Shown here: positions 25,387 to 34,654 of the stretch, one piece after another
Layout of the letters: each line of letters opens with the position of its first letter
Numbering within the stretch: the stretch's first letter is position 1
From: Cedecea colo
Lineage (GTDB): Bacteria > Pseudomonadota > Gammaproteobacteria > Enterobacterales > Enterobacteriaceae
Direction of reading: 5' to 3'
Length of the DNA: 64,000 nt
NCBI RefSeq assembly: GCF_011808225.1
Contig: NZ_SOYS01000011.1
Location: 62,001 to 126,000 of the forward strand
Notes under the pieces: model-generated
The model's input: only the letters and a program-made list of their open reading frames with translations
Told to the model about the DNA's origin: nothing
Databases searched by the model: none
Position numbers and translations under genes: made by a program

Positions 25387-27963
25387 ATGCCGCAACCCCG
25401 CATCCCCTTCTTAGCAAGCGCACGTGGCCGCCTGCTATTTTTCAATCTGCTGGTGGTGGCGGTAACGTTAATGGTTTGTGGCGTGGCGGTGCTGGGTTTT
25501 GAACACGCCAGCCGCCTGCAGGAGCAGGTGCAGGGACAAACGCTCAGCGATATGTCCGGCAGCATGGAACTGGCGAGGGATACGGCGAACGTCGCTACCG
25601 CCGCCGTGCGGTTGACGCAGGTTGTAGGCGCGCTCGAGTACCAAAGCGAAGCGGCACGCCTGAAGCAAACGCAGCTGGAGCTGCAAAATTCACTGACTCA
25701 TCTGGCAACAGCTCCGCTTGCCGGCCATGAGCCGGAGCTGGTAAAACGCATTACCGATCGCAGCAACGAGCTGGAAAGCAGCGTGACGCACATGCTGGAG
25801 CTGGGCCATCGTCGCCATCTGGAGCGTAACGAACTGCTAAGCGCGCTGTATCAAAACCAGAGCTATCTGCACCATATTCAGGATATCAACGCCCGTGACG
25901 GGCTGAATGTGCCGAACGGGGCGCTCCTTGCGGAAATGGACAGACTTATTCTGATCGCCATTCAAACGCCTTCGCCAAAGGCCACCGTGGCGCAGCTAAC
26001 CCTGGTTATGGCAAACCTGCCGACGCACGCTGATTCGCCGTTGACAGACGAAATATTGCAGGAGTTCAACGCGCATTTACGGCAGCTGCTGCCGCTATCC
26101 CAGCGGCTGGCAAACAGCGATTTGGGTATCGCCTGGTTTATGTATCACATCAAAGCGCTGGTGGCGTTTCTTAATCAGGACATCAACCTTTACGTGCGAA
26201 AAGTGGCGCAGGAGTCGCTTAACCGCACCGAGCAAAGCCACAAGGATCTGCAATCCATTATCTTCTTTATCGGCCTCTTTGCTTTGCTGGCGATAGTGAT
26301 AACCGGCTTTGCCGGCTGGTACATCTACAAAAATCTTGGTTCGAATCTGACGGCGATTTCTCATGCTATGGCCCGGCTGGCAAGAGGCGAGCGGGATGTC
26401 AGCGTACCCGCATTGCAACGCCAGGATGAACTTGGCGAGCTGGCGCGCGCGTTCAACGTTTTTGCGCGCAATACTACTTCTCTGGAACACACCTCGAAAT
26501 TGCTGAAAGAAAAAAGCACGCAGCTGGAAACCACCTTCCACGCTATGCGCGACGGCTTCGCGCTATTCGATAATGAAGGTTTCCTGGTGGTATGGAATCC
26601 ACAGTATCCGCTGCTGCTGGGCTTAGCGCCGGAGCAACTGCAACGCGGGCAGCATTACCTTAGCCTGCTCAAGCAGGTCACGCCGCTACAGGAACATATT
26701 CTGGAAAATCTTTCACGTCCGCAGCCATTGCCCCAGGAGCTGCGGCTGGCGGATAACCGCACGATTGAACTGCGTTTCAGTCCGGTGCCGGGGCGGGGTA
26801 TGGTTAACGTGGTGCTGGAGCGCAGCGAACGCAAAGCGCTTGAGGAGGCGCTGGTGCACAGCCAGAAGATGAAAGCGGTAGGACAGTTAACCGGCGGGCT
26901 TGCTCACGATTTTAATAACCTGCTGGCGGTTATTATTGGCAGCCTCGAGCTGATCCCAGCGGATTCGCCGGATGCCACGCGCATCAATCGTTCATTAAAG
27001 GCCGCCGAGCGGGGCGCGCAGCTCACTCAACGCCTGCTGGCGTTTTCACGCAAACAGTCGCTCCATCCACACGCCGTGGCGATGAAAAGCCTGCTGGAGA
27101 ACCTCGACCCGCTAATCCGCCACTCTTTGCCCGCTTCGCTGACGCTTGAGATTGAAGCGCAGCAGCCCGCCTGGCCTGCGTGGATAGACGTCAACCAGCT
27201 GGAAAACGCGATTATCAATCTGGTGATGAACGCCCGCGACGCGATGGAAGGCCAGACGGGCAGCATAAAAATTCGGACCTGGAACCAGCGGGTGATGCGC
27301 GCCGACGGCAGCAAACAGGACATGGTCGCGCTGGAAGTGATCGACACCGGGCACGGCATGTCTCCGGCGGTAAAAGCACAGGTGTTTGAGCCGTTCTTCA
27401 CCACAAAACAGACCGGAAGCGGAAGCGGGTTGGGCCTGTCGATGGTCTATGGGTTTGTGCGCCAGTCCGGCGGGCGCGTGCAGATTGAAAGCGCACCGGG
27501 ACAGGGCACGCTGGTGCGTTTGCAGCTTCCTCGCGCGCCCGCGCAGGCGTTAAGCGAGACTCAGCCGCAGGTGCCTGCCGCCAATGAGTATCAGGATCAA
27601 CTGGTTCTGGTGCTGGAAGATGAACACGACGTGCGGCAGACGCTATGTGAGCAGCTGCACCAGCTGGGTTATCTGACGCTGGAGACCAGCGACAGTCAAC
27701 AAGCGCTGCAAATGCTGACCGATGTGCCGGATATCAGCATCGTAATAAGCGATTTAATGCTGCCGGGAAGTATGAGCGGAGCGGAGGTCTTACAGCATGC
27801 TCGCGAGCATTCCCCTTATCTCACTTTGCTGCTGATAAGCGGTCAGGATTTGCGGCGCAGCGGACAACGGCTGCCCGACGTGGAGCTGCTGCGTAAACCC
27901 TTTAATCAGGTGCAACTGGCTCACGCATTGCGCCGCGCGTGGCAGTCTCATCGGGCGGGATAG
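25387..27963 (+). CDS. Hybrid sensor histidine kinase (HAMP-PAS-HisKA-HATPase-REC)
   Basis: An 858-residue membrane kinase. TM1 spans about residues 17-38, a ~250-residue periplasmic helical sensor (TorS-like in layout) follows, and TM2 is about 288-310. Then come HAMP (311-365), PAS (about 380-480, MRDGFALFDNEGFLVVWNPQ) and the H-box GGLAHDFNNLLA with phospho-His about 507. The HATPase N-box is NLVMNARDA, with the G boxes DTGHGMS and GSGLGLSMVYG. The C-terminal receiver has phospho-Asp about 789 (SDLMLPGS). ATG 25387 is chosen; the 17 upstream codons derive from the REP element. It probably partners the response regulator at 17571, across the sugar operon. Confidence 0.9.
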   Translation: MPQPRIPFLASARGRLLFFNLLVVAVTLMVCGVAVLGFEHASRLQEQVQGQTLSDMSGSMELARDTANVATAAVRLTQVVGALEYQSEAARLKQTQLELQNSLTHLATAPLAGHEPELVKRITDRSNELESSVTHMLELGHRRHLERNELLSALYQNQSYLHHIQDINARDGLNVPNGALLAEMDRLILIAIQTPSPKATVAQLTLVMANLPTHADSPLTDEILQEFNAHLRQLLPLSQRLANSDLGIAWFMYHIKALVAFLNQDINLYVRKVAQESLNRTEQSHKDLQSIIFFIGLFALLAIVITGFAGWYIYKNLGSNLTAISHAMARLARGERDVSVPALQRQDELGELARAFNVFARNTTSLEHTSKLLKEKSTQLETTFHAMRDGFALFDNEGFLVVWNPQYPLLLGLAPEQLQRGQHYLSLLKQVTPLQEHILENLSRPQPLPQELRLADNRTIELRFSPVPGRGMVNVVLERSERKALEEALVHSQKMKAVGQLTGGLAHDFNNLLAVIIGSLELIPADSPDATRINRSLKAAERGAQLTQRLLAFSRKQSLHPHAVAMKSLLENLDPLIRHSLPASLTLEIEAQQPAWPAWIDVNQLENAIINLVMNARDAMEGQTGSIKIRTWNQRVMRADGSKQDMVALEVIDTGHGMSPAVKAQVFEPFFTTKQTGSGSGLGLSMVYGFVRQSGGRVQIESAPGQGTLVRLQLPRAPAQALSETQPQVPAANEYQDQLVLVLEDEHDVRQTLCEQLHQLGYLTLETSDSQQALQMLTDVPDISIVISDLMLPGSMSGAEVLQHAREHSPYLTLLLISGQDLRRSGQRLPDVELLRKPFNQVQLAHALRRAWQSHRAG

Positions 27964-28153
27964 CGCAATATGTAATCTGGATTCCAAATCCGCAAAAAGG
28001 TCATCCGCAAACAATTGACTCAGCATCAGGAAGCAGACATTAATAGAACGCCCCTTCCAGCTAACCAGGAGGAAGCGGGTGGGATCTGGAATACATCCTA
28101 AGCCGCCTCATTTATTAATATGCACCTCATAAACTATCCTGTAGCAAGGACTT

Positions 28154-28259
28154 AGCCCCTCTGCAAAGAGGGGCTGACTTGTGTCGCGTTTGGGAATACT
28201 CCGCTGTCGCAGGTTCCGTAGCTTGCATAGGCTACCGCCAGTCACCCCATGAGACTGGC
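28154..28259 (+). other. Structured 5' leader of yjdP: three successive hairpins
   Basis: Stem 1 is AGCCCCTCT/AGAGGGGCT (28154-28175, 9 bp, GCAA loop). Stem 2 is GTAGC/GCTAC (about 28218-28235). Stem 3 is GCCAGTC/GACTGGC (28237-28259, 7 bp). Stem 3 closes 2 nt before the yjdP ATG and would bury its ribosome-binding region. No known riboswitch class was recognised. Confidence 0.5.
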
Positions 28260-28261
28260 TT

Positions 28262-28606
28262 ATGAACCGATACTCTACCGCGCTGCTGTTTAGCACTCTG
28301 ACCATGACAACGCTGGCCCACGCCGACGCGCTTGATGGCCTGTTTGATAACTCCATCGTGAGCTCTATTTCGCAGGCCATTAACGACGCCTACAACCCGA
28401 ATGACAACCGTAGTAATGACGACGACGATCGCCGCTGGGAAGATGAGGACAGGCAGAATAGTTCAGACGCCAGACGGCGCTATGAAGACCAGCATCGGCA
28501 ACTGGAAGACCGACGCCGTCAGCTTGACGAGCAGCAGCACCAGCTGGACGAACAGCGCCGCCAGCTCGAAGACGACGAACGCCGCCTGGACGATGAATAT
28601 CGTTAA
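28262..28606 (+). CDS. yjdP: YjdP, secreted charged repeat protein
   Basis: A 114-residue protein with a signal peptide (MNRYSTALLFSTLTMTTLAHA, cleavage about residue 21). The mature part begins DALDGLF and contains ISQAINDAYNPND. It ends in a highly charged helix of RRQLDEQ/RRQLEDD repeats (about residues 70-114), probably a coiled coil. It closely resembles E. coli YjdP, which also adjoins phnP. No function is known. Its leader is strongly structured. Confidence 0.88.
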   Translation: MNRYSTALLFSTLTMTTLAHADALDGLFDNSIVSSISQAINDAYNPNDNRSNDDDDRRWEDEDRQNSSDARRRYEDQHRQLEDRRRQLDEQQHQLDEQRRQLEDDERRLDDEYR

Positions 28607-28829
28607 CGACGAGGCTAATTTGCAGCGTTACAGTTCTGTTGCGAGCCGGATTCTGAATCCTGTCTTCGACCAGAATAGCAGTGAAAATATTCTTTCCGTA
28701 TATGGTACTTTTCTTTCAGGGCTAGCTTATCGCTTGTTACAAATCCCCGTAATAACGGGAAAAAGCGATTTTTTAAGCTGGCATTACAGGGAGAAATAAT
28801 CATACCTGAGATAAGGATTTTCACTTCAG

Positions 28830-29437
28830 ATGGCGCTGAGATTGATCGAAGACACCGGTTTTAACCGAAAACTCAATGCCCCGATCGTAACCGGGCACAT
28901 ACGCTTGCTTTTCTGGAGCGCGGCACAAAACCCTTTATCTTGCCGGGCTATGCGCCACCGGTAGGTTACCGTCTGTTGATGGCGCTTAACGGTAAGGAAT
29001 GCCGCCTGCTAAAAGACGACATTACCGCCTATGCGGTAAAAATTGTCACGGGTAAGTTTGTCGCGCCGGGTAAGCAGCACTGCACCCAGATAATGGTGTG
29101 GCGGACATTTTTACCTGAGCATCAACATGCACTAAACGATCTGGCGAAGCTTTTCTTCCGCTGGTTACTGGACACCGACGATATTGTGGTTTCTAACAAC
29201 GAACAGACGGGCGACGGCCGCCGCTTTTGGGAATACCGAATTGCTGAAGCTATTGCCGATCCTGATTATAAGGTCATGATTTGGAATGGCATAAAAGAAG
29301 GTGATGAATGGATGCATATCGATGATGTTGGCAAATTCGTCAGCGAATGGTCCCCCTATGTCTGGGGAACCGATCGGAATATGCATCAGCATCGCCTGTT
29401 GGTGATAAGCAAAGTTAAAGCGTCACCCAGCCCCTAA
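28830..29437 (+). pseudogene. Hypothetical protein gene, probably frameshifted
   Basis: The frame from ATG 28830 encodes MALRLIEDTGFNRKLNAP and then IVTGHIR. It loses coding character after ~28903 and stops soon after. A -1 step there joins it to the frame LAFLERGTKPFILPGYAPPV, which stays open to the stop at 29437. The downstream part alone would need a TTG start (28940, 165 codons) without a good ribosome site. A single-base loss near 28900-28905 is the simplest reading. The protein is acidic and tryptophan-rich near its end (FVSEWSPYVWGTDRN), with no family recognised. Its stop overlaps that of the convergent phnP by 4 nt. Confidence 0.5.
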
Positions 29438-30192
29438 TCCACACAAATCTCCAGCCCGTCAAACCCGGCCTCAAATCCAGCGGGTAACGCATTCTCCATC
29501 AGCCAGCAGTCGAACCGGTGGCTGATATGCGTGAGGATCACGCGCGGACAGCAGATCTGTTCGTTTAACGCCAGCACGGTGTTTAAATCGCAATGATTGT
29601 TCGGCGTTTCAGGCCGCGGCTCGTGGCTGCAATCGATAACAATAATCTGTGGCCTGTTGTTTGCCAGAAATTTCAGCGTTTTTTCCGGTAACCCTGCGGT
29701 ATCGCTTAGCCATGCTACGCGGCTGTGCGGCGTTTCGAACAGATAGCCGAAGGTTAGTTTCGAGTGGTTAAGCGGCAGCGGGGTAACGCGCAGAGCCTGT
29801 AAGGTAAACCAGACAAACGGCTCAAGCGTATGGCTGAAATCCAGCATACCGGGATGCTTAAAAAGGTCATCGCAGCCCTGTTCATCCGGCGGGCCGTAGA
29901 CGCGAATCTTCTTGCCCACGCCCCAGCGCAGCGGAAACAGGCCCTGAACATGATCCATATGATAATGGGTCAGCAAAAACTGCTGAAAATCTTCTGGCTG
30001 CCAGTGGTCCATAAGATCCGCAATGCCCGCGTCCAGCAGCGTCACCGCATCGTTAAACTTCACCACCGCGCTGCAAGGTTTGCGGCGATGCTGTGGCTGC
30101 CTGCGCGCGCGCTCGCAGGCAGCACAATGGCAGCCAAAGGCGGGGACTAACTGCGCGCCGCCGGTGCCGCTAAGGATTAGTTTCAGGCTCAT
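29434..30192 (-). CDS. phnP: PhnP, 5-phospho-alpha-D-ribosyl 1,2-cyclic phosphate phosphodiesterase
   Basis: A 252-residue metallo-beta-lactamase-fold enzyme. The metal motif THYHMDH is visible (about residue 75), and a structural zinc site is formed by [12 protein letters not shown] plus a further Cys. It opens the cyclic ribose phosphate made by C-P lyase to give ribose 1,5-bisphosphate, the PhnN substrate product. It overlaps phnO by 23 nt and is the last gene of the phn operon. Confidence 0.95.
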   Translation of the reverse strand: MSLKLILSGTGGAQLVPAFGCHCAACERARRQPQHRRKPCSAVVKFNDAVTLLDAGIADLMDHWQPEDFQQFLLTHYHMDHVQGLFPLRWGVGKKIRVYGPPDEQGCDDLFKHPGMLDFSHTLEPFVWFTLQALRVTPLPLNHSKLTFGYLFETPHSRVAWLSDTAGLPEKTLKFLANNRPQIIVIDCSHEPRPETPNNHCDLNTVLALNEQICCPRVILTHISHRFDCWLMENALPAGFEAGFDGLEICVD

Positions 30193-30637
30193 TCAGTCTC
30201 TCCACTGGTTTGGTAAACCGAAAATGGGTCTGCTGATAGCCTTCGCGCTCGTAGAAACGGTGAGCCTCCAGGCGCCCAATGCTTGTAGAAAGCTCCGTCA
30301 GTTCGGCGCCGGCTATACGCGCCTGCTCTTCTGCCCAGGCCAGCAGTTTGCTTCCTACGCCATGCCCGCGCGCCTGCGGCATCACCACCAGCTCCTGAAT
30401 CTCACCAATCCAGTTCGCATGATGGAGATGGAACTGCATATGCAGGCCAATCATGCCGACAACCTCATCGTTAACAAGCGCAAGCTGGTAGCGTAAGCTG
30501 CTTTCTTCAAGATTAGCCGCAAAACCGTTGTTAAAAGCCTGCCGGTTAAACTCCGCCTGTTTTAGCTCGCATATCAGAGCATAGACAATGTCGCTATCGG
30601 CAAGCGTGGCGCGGCGAAATTCAACGGTATCAGACAT
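30170..30637 (-). CDS. phnO: PhnO, aminoalkylphosphonate N-acetyltransferase
   Basis: A 155-residue GNAT acyltransferase. The acetyl-CoA loop is visible as [16 protein letters not shown] (residues about 84-99). [16 protein letters not shown] is nearly the same as in E. coli PhnO (144 aa). It acetylates aminomethyl- and aminoethyl-phosphonates before C-P lyase action. Start at ATG 30637, overlapping the phnN end by 8 nt; the longer frame upstream lies inside phnN. It carries slightly longer ends than the E. coli protein. Confidence 0.94.
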   Translation of the reverse strand: MSDTVEFRRATLADSDIVYALICELKQAEFNRQAFNNGFAANLEESSLRYQLALVNDEVVGMIGLHMQFHLHHANWIGEIQELVVMPQARGHGVGSKLLAWAEEQARIAGAELTELSTSIGRLEAHRFYEREGYQQTHFRFTKPVERLNEPETNP

Positions 30638-31217
30638 GACGAGGCTCCTTTGGCCGGAAATGGACGAGGCTGGCATTGCGCTGGCCGTTCACTAAACGTA
30701 TAAACGACTCGACAGACTGTAGCAGACTGCCGTCGTTATCGAGTACCAGACATGGATCCAGATCCGGGGCGTAAAATGTTGCCCGCTGCAGACGCTGCTC
30801 AATTTGCTGCGGTGTTTCCCGTCCGCGCTGTTCCAGACGCTGACGCAGCACTTCTGTGGAAACGTGCAGGCAAACAGGAATTAGCGCGTCACCGTAGCGT
30901 TCGCGCGCCTGTTTAAGATGCTGACGCGAACCGTTCACCACCACGTCGAATCCGGCTTCCAGCCAGATATCCAGTTCTATACCGATACCGTAACTTTGAT
31001 GGTGCGCCTGCCAGCTCAGGGCAAACAGCCCCTGCTGCTGGCGCTGAGTGAACTCACTTTCACTCAATGAAACGTGATTTTCGCAGCCTGCGTCCGCGGC
31101 GCGGGTGATATAGCGGTGCGCTACCAGCAGTTGATTGTGCTGCTGCTGGCGTAGCGCCGCCAGCAGGCTATCTTTTCCGGAGCCGGACGGGCCCATCAGC
31201 CAGACTATTTTGCCCAT
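30630..31217 (-). CDS. phnN: PhnN, ribose 1,5-bisphosphokinase
   Basis: A 195-residue guanylate-kinase-like enzyme with P-loop GPSGSGKDS at about residues 9-17 and the family segment VAHRYITR. It phosphorylates ribose 1,5-bisphosphate to PRPP, returning the sugar from phosphonate breakdown to nucleotide synthesis. The ATG shares one base with the phnM stop (TGATG), so translation is coupled. Confidence 0.95.
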   Translation of the reverse strand: MGKIVWLMGPSGSGKDSLLAALRQQQHNQLLVAHRYITRAADAGCENHVSLSESEFTQRQQQGLFALSWQAHHQSYGIGIELDIWLEAGFDVVVNGSRQHLKQARERYGDALIPVCLHVSTEVLRQRLEQRGRETPQQIEQRLQRATFYAPDLDPCLVLDNDGSLLQSVESFIRLVNGQRNASLVHFRPKEPRHV

Positions 31218-32353
31218 CAGAACACCCGAATTCCCTGACGCCAGACGTGGCCGACGCGGACATGATCGCCATGCTGGTGCGCCAGCACCATATCCGCGCG
31301 CTTGCCTTCCGCCAGCATTCCCCGGTCATCCAGATGCAGCGCTTTGGCAGGATTACGCGTGACCAGCGCCACGGCCTGCGGCAGCGTAAAGCTATTGGCT
31401 TCGTCGTGCGCCACGCGGAATGCCGCATCCAACAGGCTCGCCGGGTAATAGTCGGATGAAAGAATGTCCAGCAGGCCAGCCTGCGCCAGCTGATGCGCAG
31501 CCACGTTCCCGGAATGCGAGCCGCCTCGCACAATGTTCGGCGCGCCCATCAGCACGCTTAGTCCGTGCTGACGTGAAGCCTGCGCTGCCTCAAGCGTGGT
31601 CGGAAACTCAGCGATGGCGCAGCCCTGCTCGTGCGACTCTACAACGTGTGCGGCGGTGGCGTCATCGTGGCTCGCCAGGGCGATATCGCGTGCGCGGCAC
31701 TCGGCGGCAATTGCCAGACGGTTCGGCTGCGACCAGCGTTCCGCAAGCGCCAGCTGATCGGCCTCATAGCTGTCCATTTCCGCATCGCTGAGCTGGTATT
31801 TACCCTGATAATATTCGCGATATTTAACGAGGTTAGAGAACTGACGCTGGCCAGGGGAATGATCCATCAGCGAAACCAGCGACACGCCGCCCCGCTCGAT
31901 TAGTTGCTGGAACAGCGGCAGCGTGGTGTGATGCGGCAGTTCACAGCGCAGATGAAGCCGGTGCTCGGCGCGGTTCACGCCGCGCTGCTGGCTGTGCATC
32001 ACCGCGTTAATCATCTTTTCTAAGTTTTCCAGCCTGTCGCCGCCGTCGCGCACGTCGCCCAGCGCTACCGCGTCCAGCACGGTGGTAATGCCGCTCGCTA
32101 CCATCAGCGCGTCGTGGCTGCTCATCGCCGAGTGGGCAGGCCAGTCAACCTTCGGGCGCGGGGTAAAGAATTTGTCCAGGTTATCGGTATGCAGTTCGAT
32201 AAGCCCCGGCAGCAGCCAGCCGCCTTCGCCGTCCTGGGCCTGCGGAAGCTGGCTTGGGCTGTCGGCAAAGTTGCGAATTATCCCATCGGCCACTTCCAGC
32301 GAGCCGTTGACCACTTCGTTTTCCAGCACCAGTTTGACGTTATTGATAATCAT
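31217..32353 (-). CDS. phnM: PhnM, RPnTP diphosphatase (amidohydrolase superfamily)
   Basis: A 378-residue enzyme, the same length as E. coli PhnM. Metal-binding features are seen in [12 protein letters not shown] (about 51-62), [17 protein letters not shown] and the late LSSDYYP. It releases pyrophosphate from 5-triphospho-ribose 1-phosphonate to give the C-P lyase substrate. ATG 32353 is supported by alignment ([15 protein letters not shown]); its first 14 nt overlap phnL. Confidence 0.96.
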   Translation of the reverse strand: MIINNVKLVLENEVVNGSLEVADGIIRNFADSPSQLPQAQDGEGGWLLPGLIELHTDNLDKFFTPRPKVDWPAHSAMSSHDALMVASGITTVLDAVALGDVRDGGDRLENLEKMINAVMHSQQRGVNRAEHRLHLRCELPHHTTLPLFQQLIERGGVSLVSLMDHSPGQRQFSNLVKYREYYQGKYQLSDAEMDSYEADQLALAERWSQPNRLAIAAECRARDIALASHDDATAAHVVESHEQGCAIAEFPTTLEAAQASRQHGLSVLMGAPNIVRGGSHSGNVAAHQLAQAGLLDILSSDYYPASLLDAAFRVAHDEANSFTLPQAVALVTRNPAKALHLDDRGMLAEGKRADMVLAHQHGDHVRVGHVWRQGIRVF

Positions 32354-33044
32354 ATTTTGCCTCCACCGTCGCCATAGCATGCAGGCGATCTGCTACCTGA
32401 GCGCGCACCGATTCGTCATGGAAAATGCCCACAACTGCCGCGCCCCGTGCTTTTGCTTCAAGGATCAGCGACACCACGGCGGCGCTGTTTTTCGCATCCA
32501 GCGAGGCGGTTGGCTCATCGAGCAGCAAAATCGGATAATCGACGATAAAGCCGCGGGCGATATTCACCCGCTGTTGCTCGCCGCCGGAAAACGTAGAAGG
32601 CGCAAGGCTCCACAGACGTTCAGGCACGTTCAGGCGGGCTAGCAACGAGGAAGCTTTAATGACGCACGCTTCCCGAGACACGCCTAAATCCAGCAGCGGC
32701 TGCATCACCACTTCCATGGCAGAAATACGCGGAATGACGCGCAAAAACTGGCTCACCCAGCCGATGGTCCGGCGGCGCACCGCCAGCACGTCGCGGGCGG
32801 GAGCCTGGACGATATCCAGCCAGTCCTCGCCGTGCTTCACCCAGATATGGCCTTCATCCGGCAGGTAGTTGGCGTACAGCGAGCGTAGCAGGGTGGATTT
32901 TCCGCTACCGGAATGGCCGTGCAGCACCACGCATTCCCCCGATTTCACTTCCAGTGAGGCGTTCGCCAGCACCGGTAAACGAATACCGTGCTGATGATGT
33001 AACACAAAGGTTTTGCTCAGGTTTTCAACCCGTAATCTGATCAT
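32340..33044 (-). CDS. phnL: PhnL, ABC-type ATPase of the C-P lyase complex
   Basis: A 234-residue ABC protein with Walker [10 protein letters not shown], signature FSGGEQQR and Walker [11 protein letters not shown]. PhnL has no partner permease and works with the PhnGHIJK core. ATG 33044 is preferred because an AGGTG sits 6-10 nt upstream; a GTG three codons earlier is possible. The C-terminus is about 8 residues longer than E. coli PhnL and overlaps phnM. Confidence 0.93.
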   Translation of the reverse strand: MIRLRVENLSKTFVLHHQHGIRLPVLANASLEVKSGECVVLHGHSGSGKSTLLRSLYANYLPDEGHIWVKHGEDWLDIVQAPARDVLAVRRRTIGWVSQFLRVIPRISAMEVVMQPLLDLGVSREACVIKASSLLARLNVPERLWSLAPSTFSGGEQQRVNIARGFIVDYPILLLDEPTASLDAKNSAAVVSLILEAKARGAAVVGIFHDESVRAQVADRLHAMATVEAKYDYQ

Positions 33045-33053
33045 GTTGCGCAC

Positions 33054-33812
33054 CTAATTCTGAAGCACGGAGGAGACAAGCAGTTGGGTGTAAGGATGGT
33101 GCGGATCGTCCAGCACGCGGTCCGTCAGCCCGCTTTCCACCACCTGTCCCTGTTTCATCACCAGCAGACGGTCGGCCAGCAGGCGCGCCACGCCCAAATC
33201 GTGGGTGACAATGACCACCGCCAGATTCAGTTCCCGCACCAGACCGCGCAGCAGGTCGAGCAGACGGGCCTGAACGGACACGTCCAGCCCGCCGGTTGGC
33301 TCGTCCATAAATACCAGTTTCGGATGCGTCACCAGGTTACGGGCGATTTGCAGGCGCTGCTGCATGCCGCCGGAAAAGGTTGTCGGCAGGTCGTCAATGC
33401 GCGAGGCAGGGATTTCCACCTCTTCCAGCCAGCGCTGGGCCGTGGCGCGGATATCACCGTAGTGGCGTGCGCCTGTCGCCATCAGCCTTTCGCCGATATT
33501 ACCGCCAGCGGAAACGTGGCGGCGCAATCCGTCCATCGCGTGTTGATGCACCACGCCCCATTCGGTGCGCAGCAGGCGGCGGCGCTCGCCTTCGCTCATT
33601 CCGTACAGCGATGTGTCGAGATAGATCACTTCACCGTTTTGCGGGGCGAGACGGGCGGAAATGGACTTCAGCAGCGTGGTTTTCCCGGAACCGGATTCGC
33701 CGACGATGCCGAGCACTTCGCCCGGATACAGCTCAAAAGAAACCTCGCTGAAGCCTTTGCCGGGCGCGTAGAGATGCGTCAGGTTATTAACCGACAGTAA
33801 TGGTTGCGTCAT
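33054..33812 (-). CDS. phnK: PhnK, ABC-type ATPase of the C-P lyase complex
   Basis: A 252-residue ABC protein with Walker A GESGSGKTT, signature FSGGMQQR and Walker B LVFMDEPTGG. It binds the PhnGHIJ core through PhnJ. It begins with a 4-nt ATGA overlap with phnJ and ends nine nt before the phnL ATG. Confidence 0.95.
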   Translation of the reverse strand: MTQPLLSVNNLTHLYAPGKGFSEVSFELYPGEVLGIVGESGSGKTTLLKSISARLAPQNGEVIYLDTSLYGMSEGERRRLLRTEWGVVHQHAMDGLRRHVSAGGNIGERLMATGARHYGDIRATAQRWLEEVEIPASRIDDLPTTFSGGMQQRLQIARNLVTHPKLVFMDEPTGGLDVSVQARLLDLLRGLVRELNLAVVIVTHDLGVARLLADRLLVMKQGQVVESGLTDRVLDDPHHPYTQLLVSSVLQN

Positions 33813-34654
33813 TGGGAAGCGGCCTCGCTGTTCTGGCGGCAGAAATCGGTATCGGAGCAGACGAACATGCGGCTACCCGCGTCGTCGAGCACTACCTCGT
33901 CCAGATAGCTGTGGCGCGAACCGCAAATGGCGCAGGGCTCGTCCCATTTCTGAACGGTAAACGGATGGTCGTCAAAATCGAGGCTTTCCACGCGGGTGAA
34001 CGGCGGCACCGCATAAATGCGCTTTTCGCGTCCAGCGCCGAACAGTTGCAGCGCGGGCATCATGTCCATTTTCGGGTTATCGAATTTCGGGATGGGCGAC
34101 GGGTCCATCACGTAGCGCTGGTTGACCTTCACCGGGTAGGCGTAAGTCGTGGCGATGTGGCCGAAGCGGGCGATATCTTCATAGAGCTTCACCTGCATCA
34201 CGCCGTACTCTTCGAGAGCGTGCATGGTGCGGGTTTCCGTTTCACGCGGCTCGATAAAGCGCAGCGGCTCGGGAATCGGCACCTGATAAATCAGGATCTG
34301 ATCTTCGCTCAGCGTCGTTTCCGGGATGCGGTGACGCGTCTGGATAAGCGTGGCGTCTTCCGTGCGTTCGGTGGTGTTCACATCGGTCACGCGCTTAAAG
34401 AAATTACGAATCGACACGGCGTTGGTGGTGTCGTCAGCGCCCTGGTCGATGACTTTCAGCACGTCGGCTTCGCCGATTACGCTTGCGGTAATCTGGATGC
34501 CGCCCGTTCCCCAGCCATAGGGCATCGGCATTTCGCGTCCGCCAAACGGCACCTGATAGCCGGGGATCGCCACGGCTTTGAGGATGGCACGGCGGAGAGT
34601 GCGTTTGGTTTGTTCGTCCAGATAAGCGAAGTTATAGCCGTTCAGGTTAGCCAT
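33809..34654 (-). CDS. phnJ: PhnJ, radical-SAM carbon-phosphorus lyase
   Basis: A 281-residue enzyme, exactly the E. coli length, that breaks the C-P bond of ribose 1-phosphonates by radical SAM chemistry. The C-terminal cysteines lie in CAICGSRHSY and MFVCSDTDFC, covering the cluster ligands and the catalytic Cys. The conserved HHH-like N-terminal region and GGIQITA are present. GGAGCG precedes ATG 34654, and the gene overlaps phnI by 8 nt. Confidence 0.97.
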   Translation of the reverse strand: MANLNGYNFAYLDEQTKRTLRRAILKAVAIPGYQVPFGGREMPMPYGWGTGGIQITASVIGEADVLKVIDQGADDTTNAVSIRNFFKRVTDVNTTERTEDATLIQTRHRIPETTLSEDQILIYQVPIPEPLRFIEPRETETRTMHALEEYGVMQVKLYEDIARFGHIATTYAYPVKVNQRYVMDPSPIPKFDNPKMDMMPALQLFGAGREKRIYAVPPFTRVESLDFDDHPFTVQKWDEPCAICGSRHSYLDEVVLDDAGSRMFVCSDTDFCRQNSEAASQ

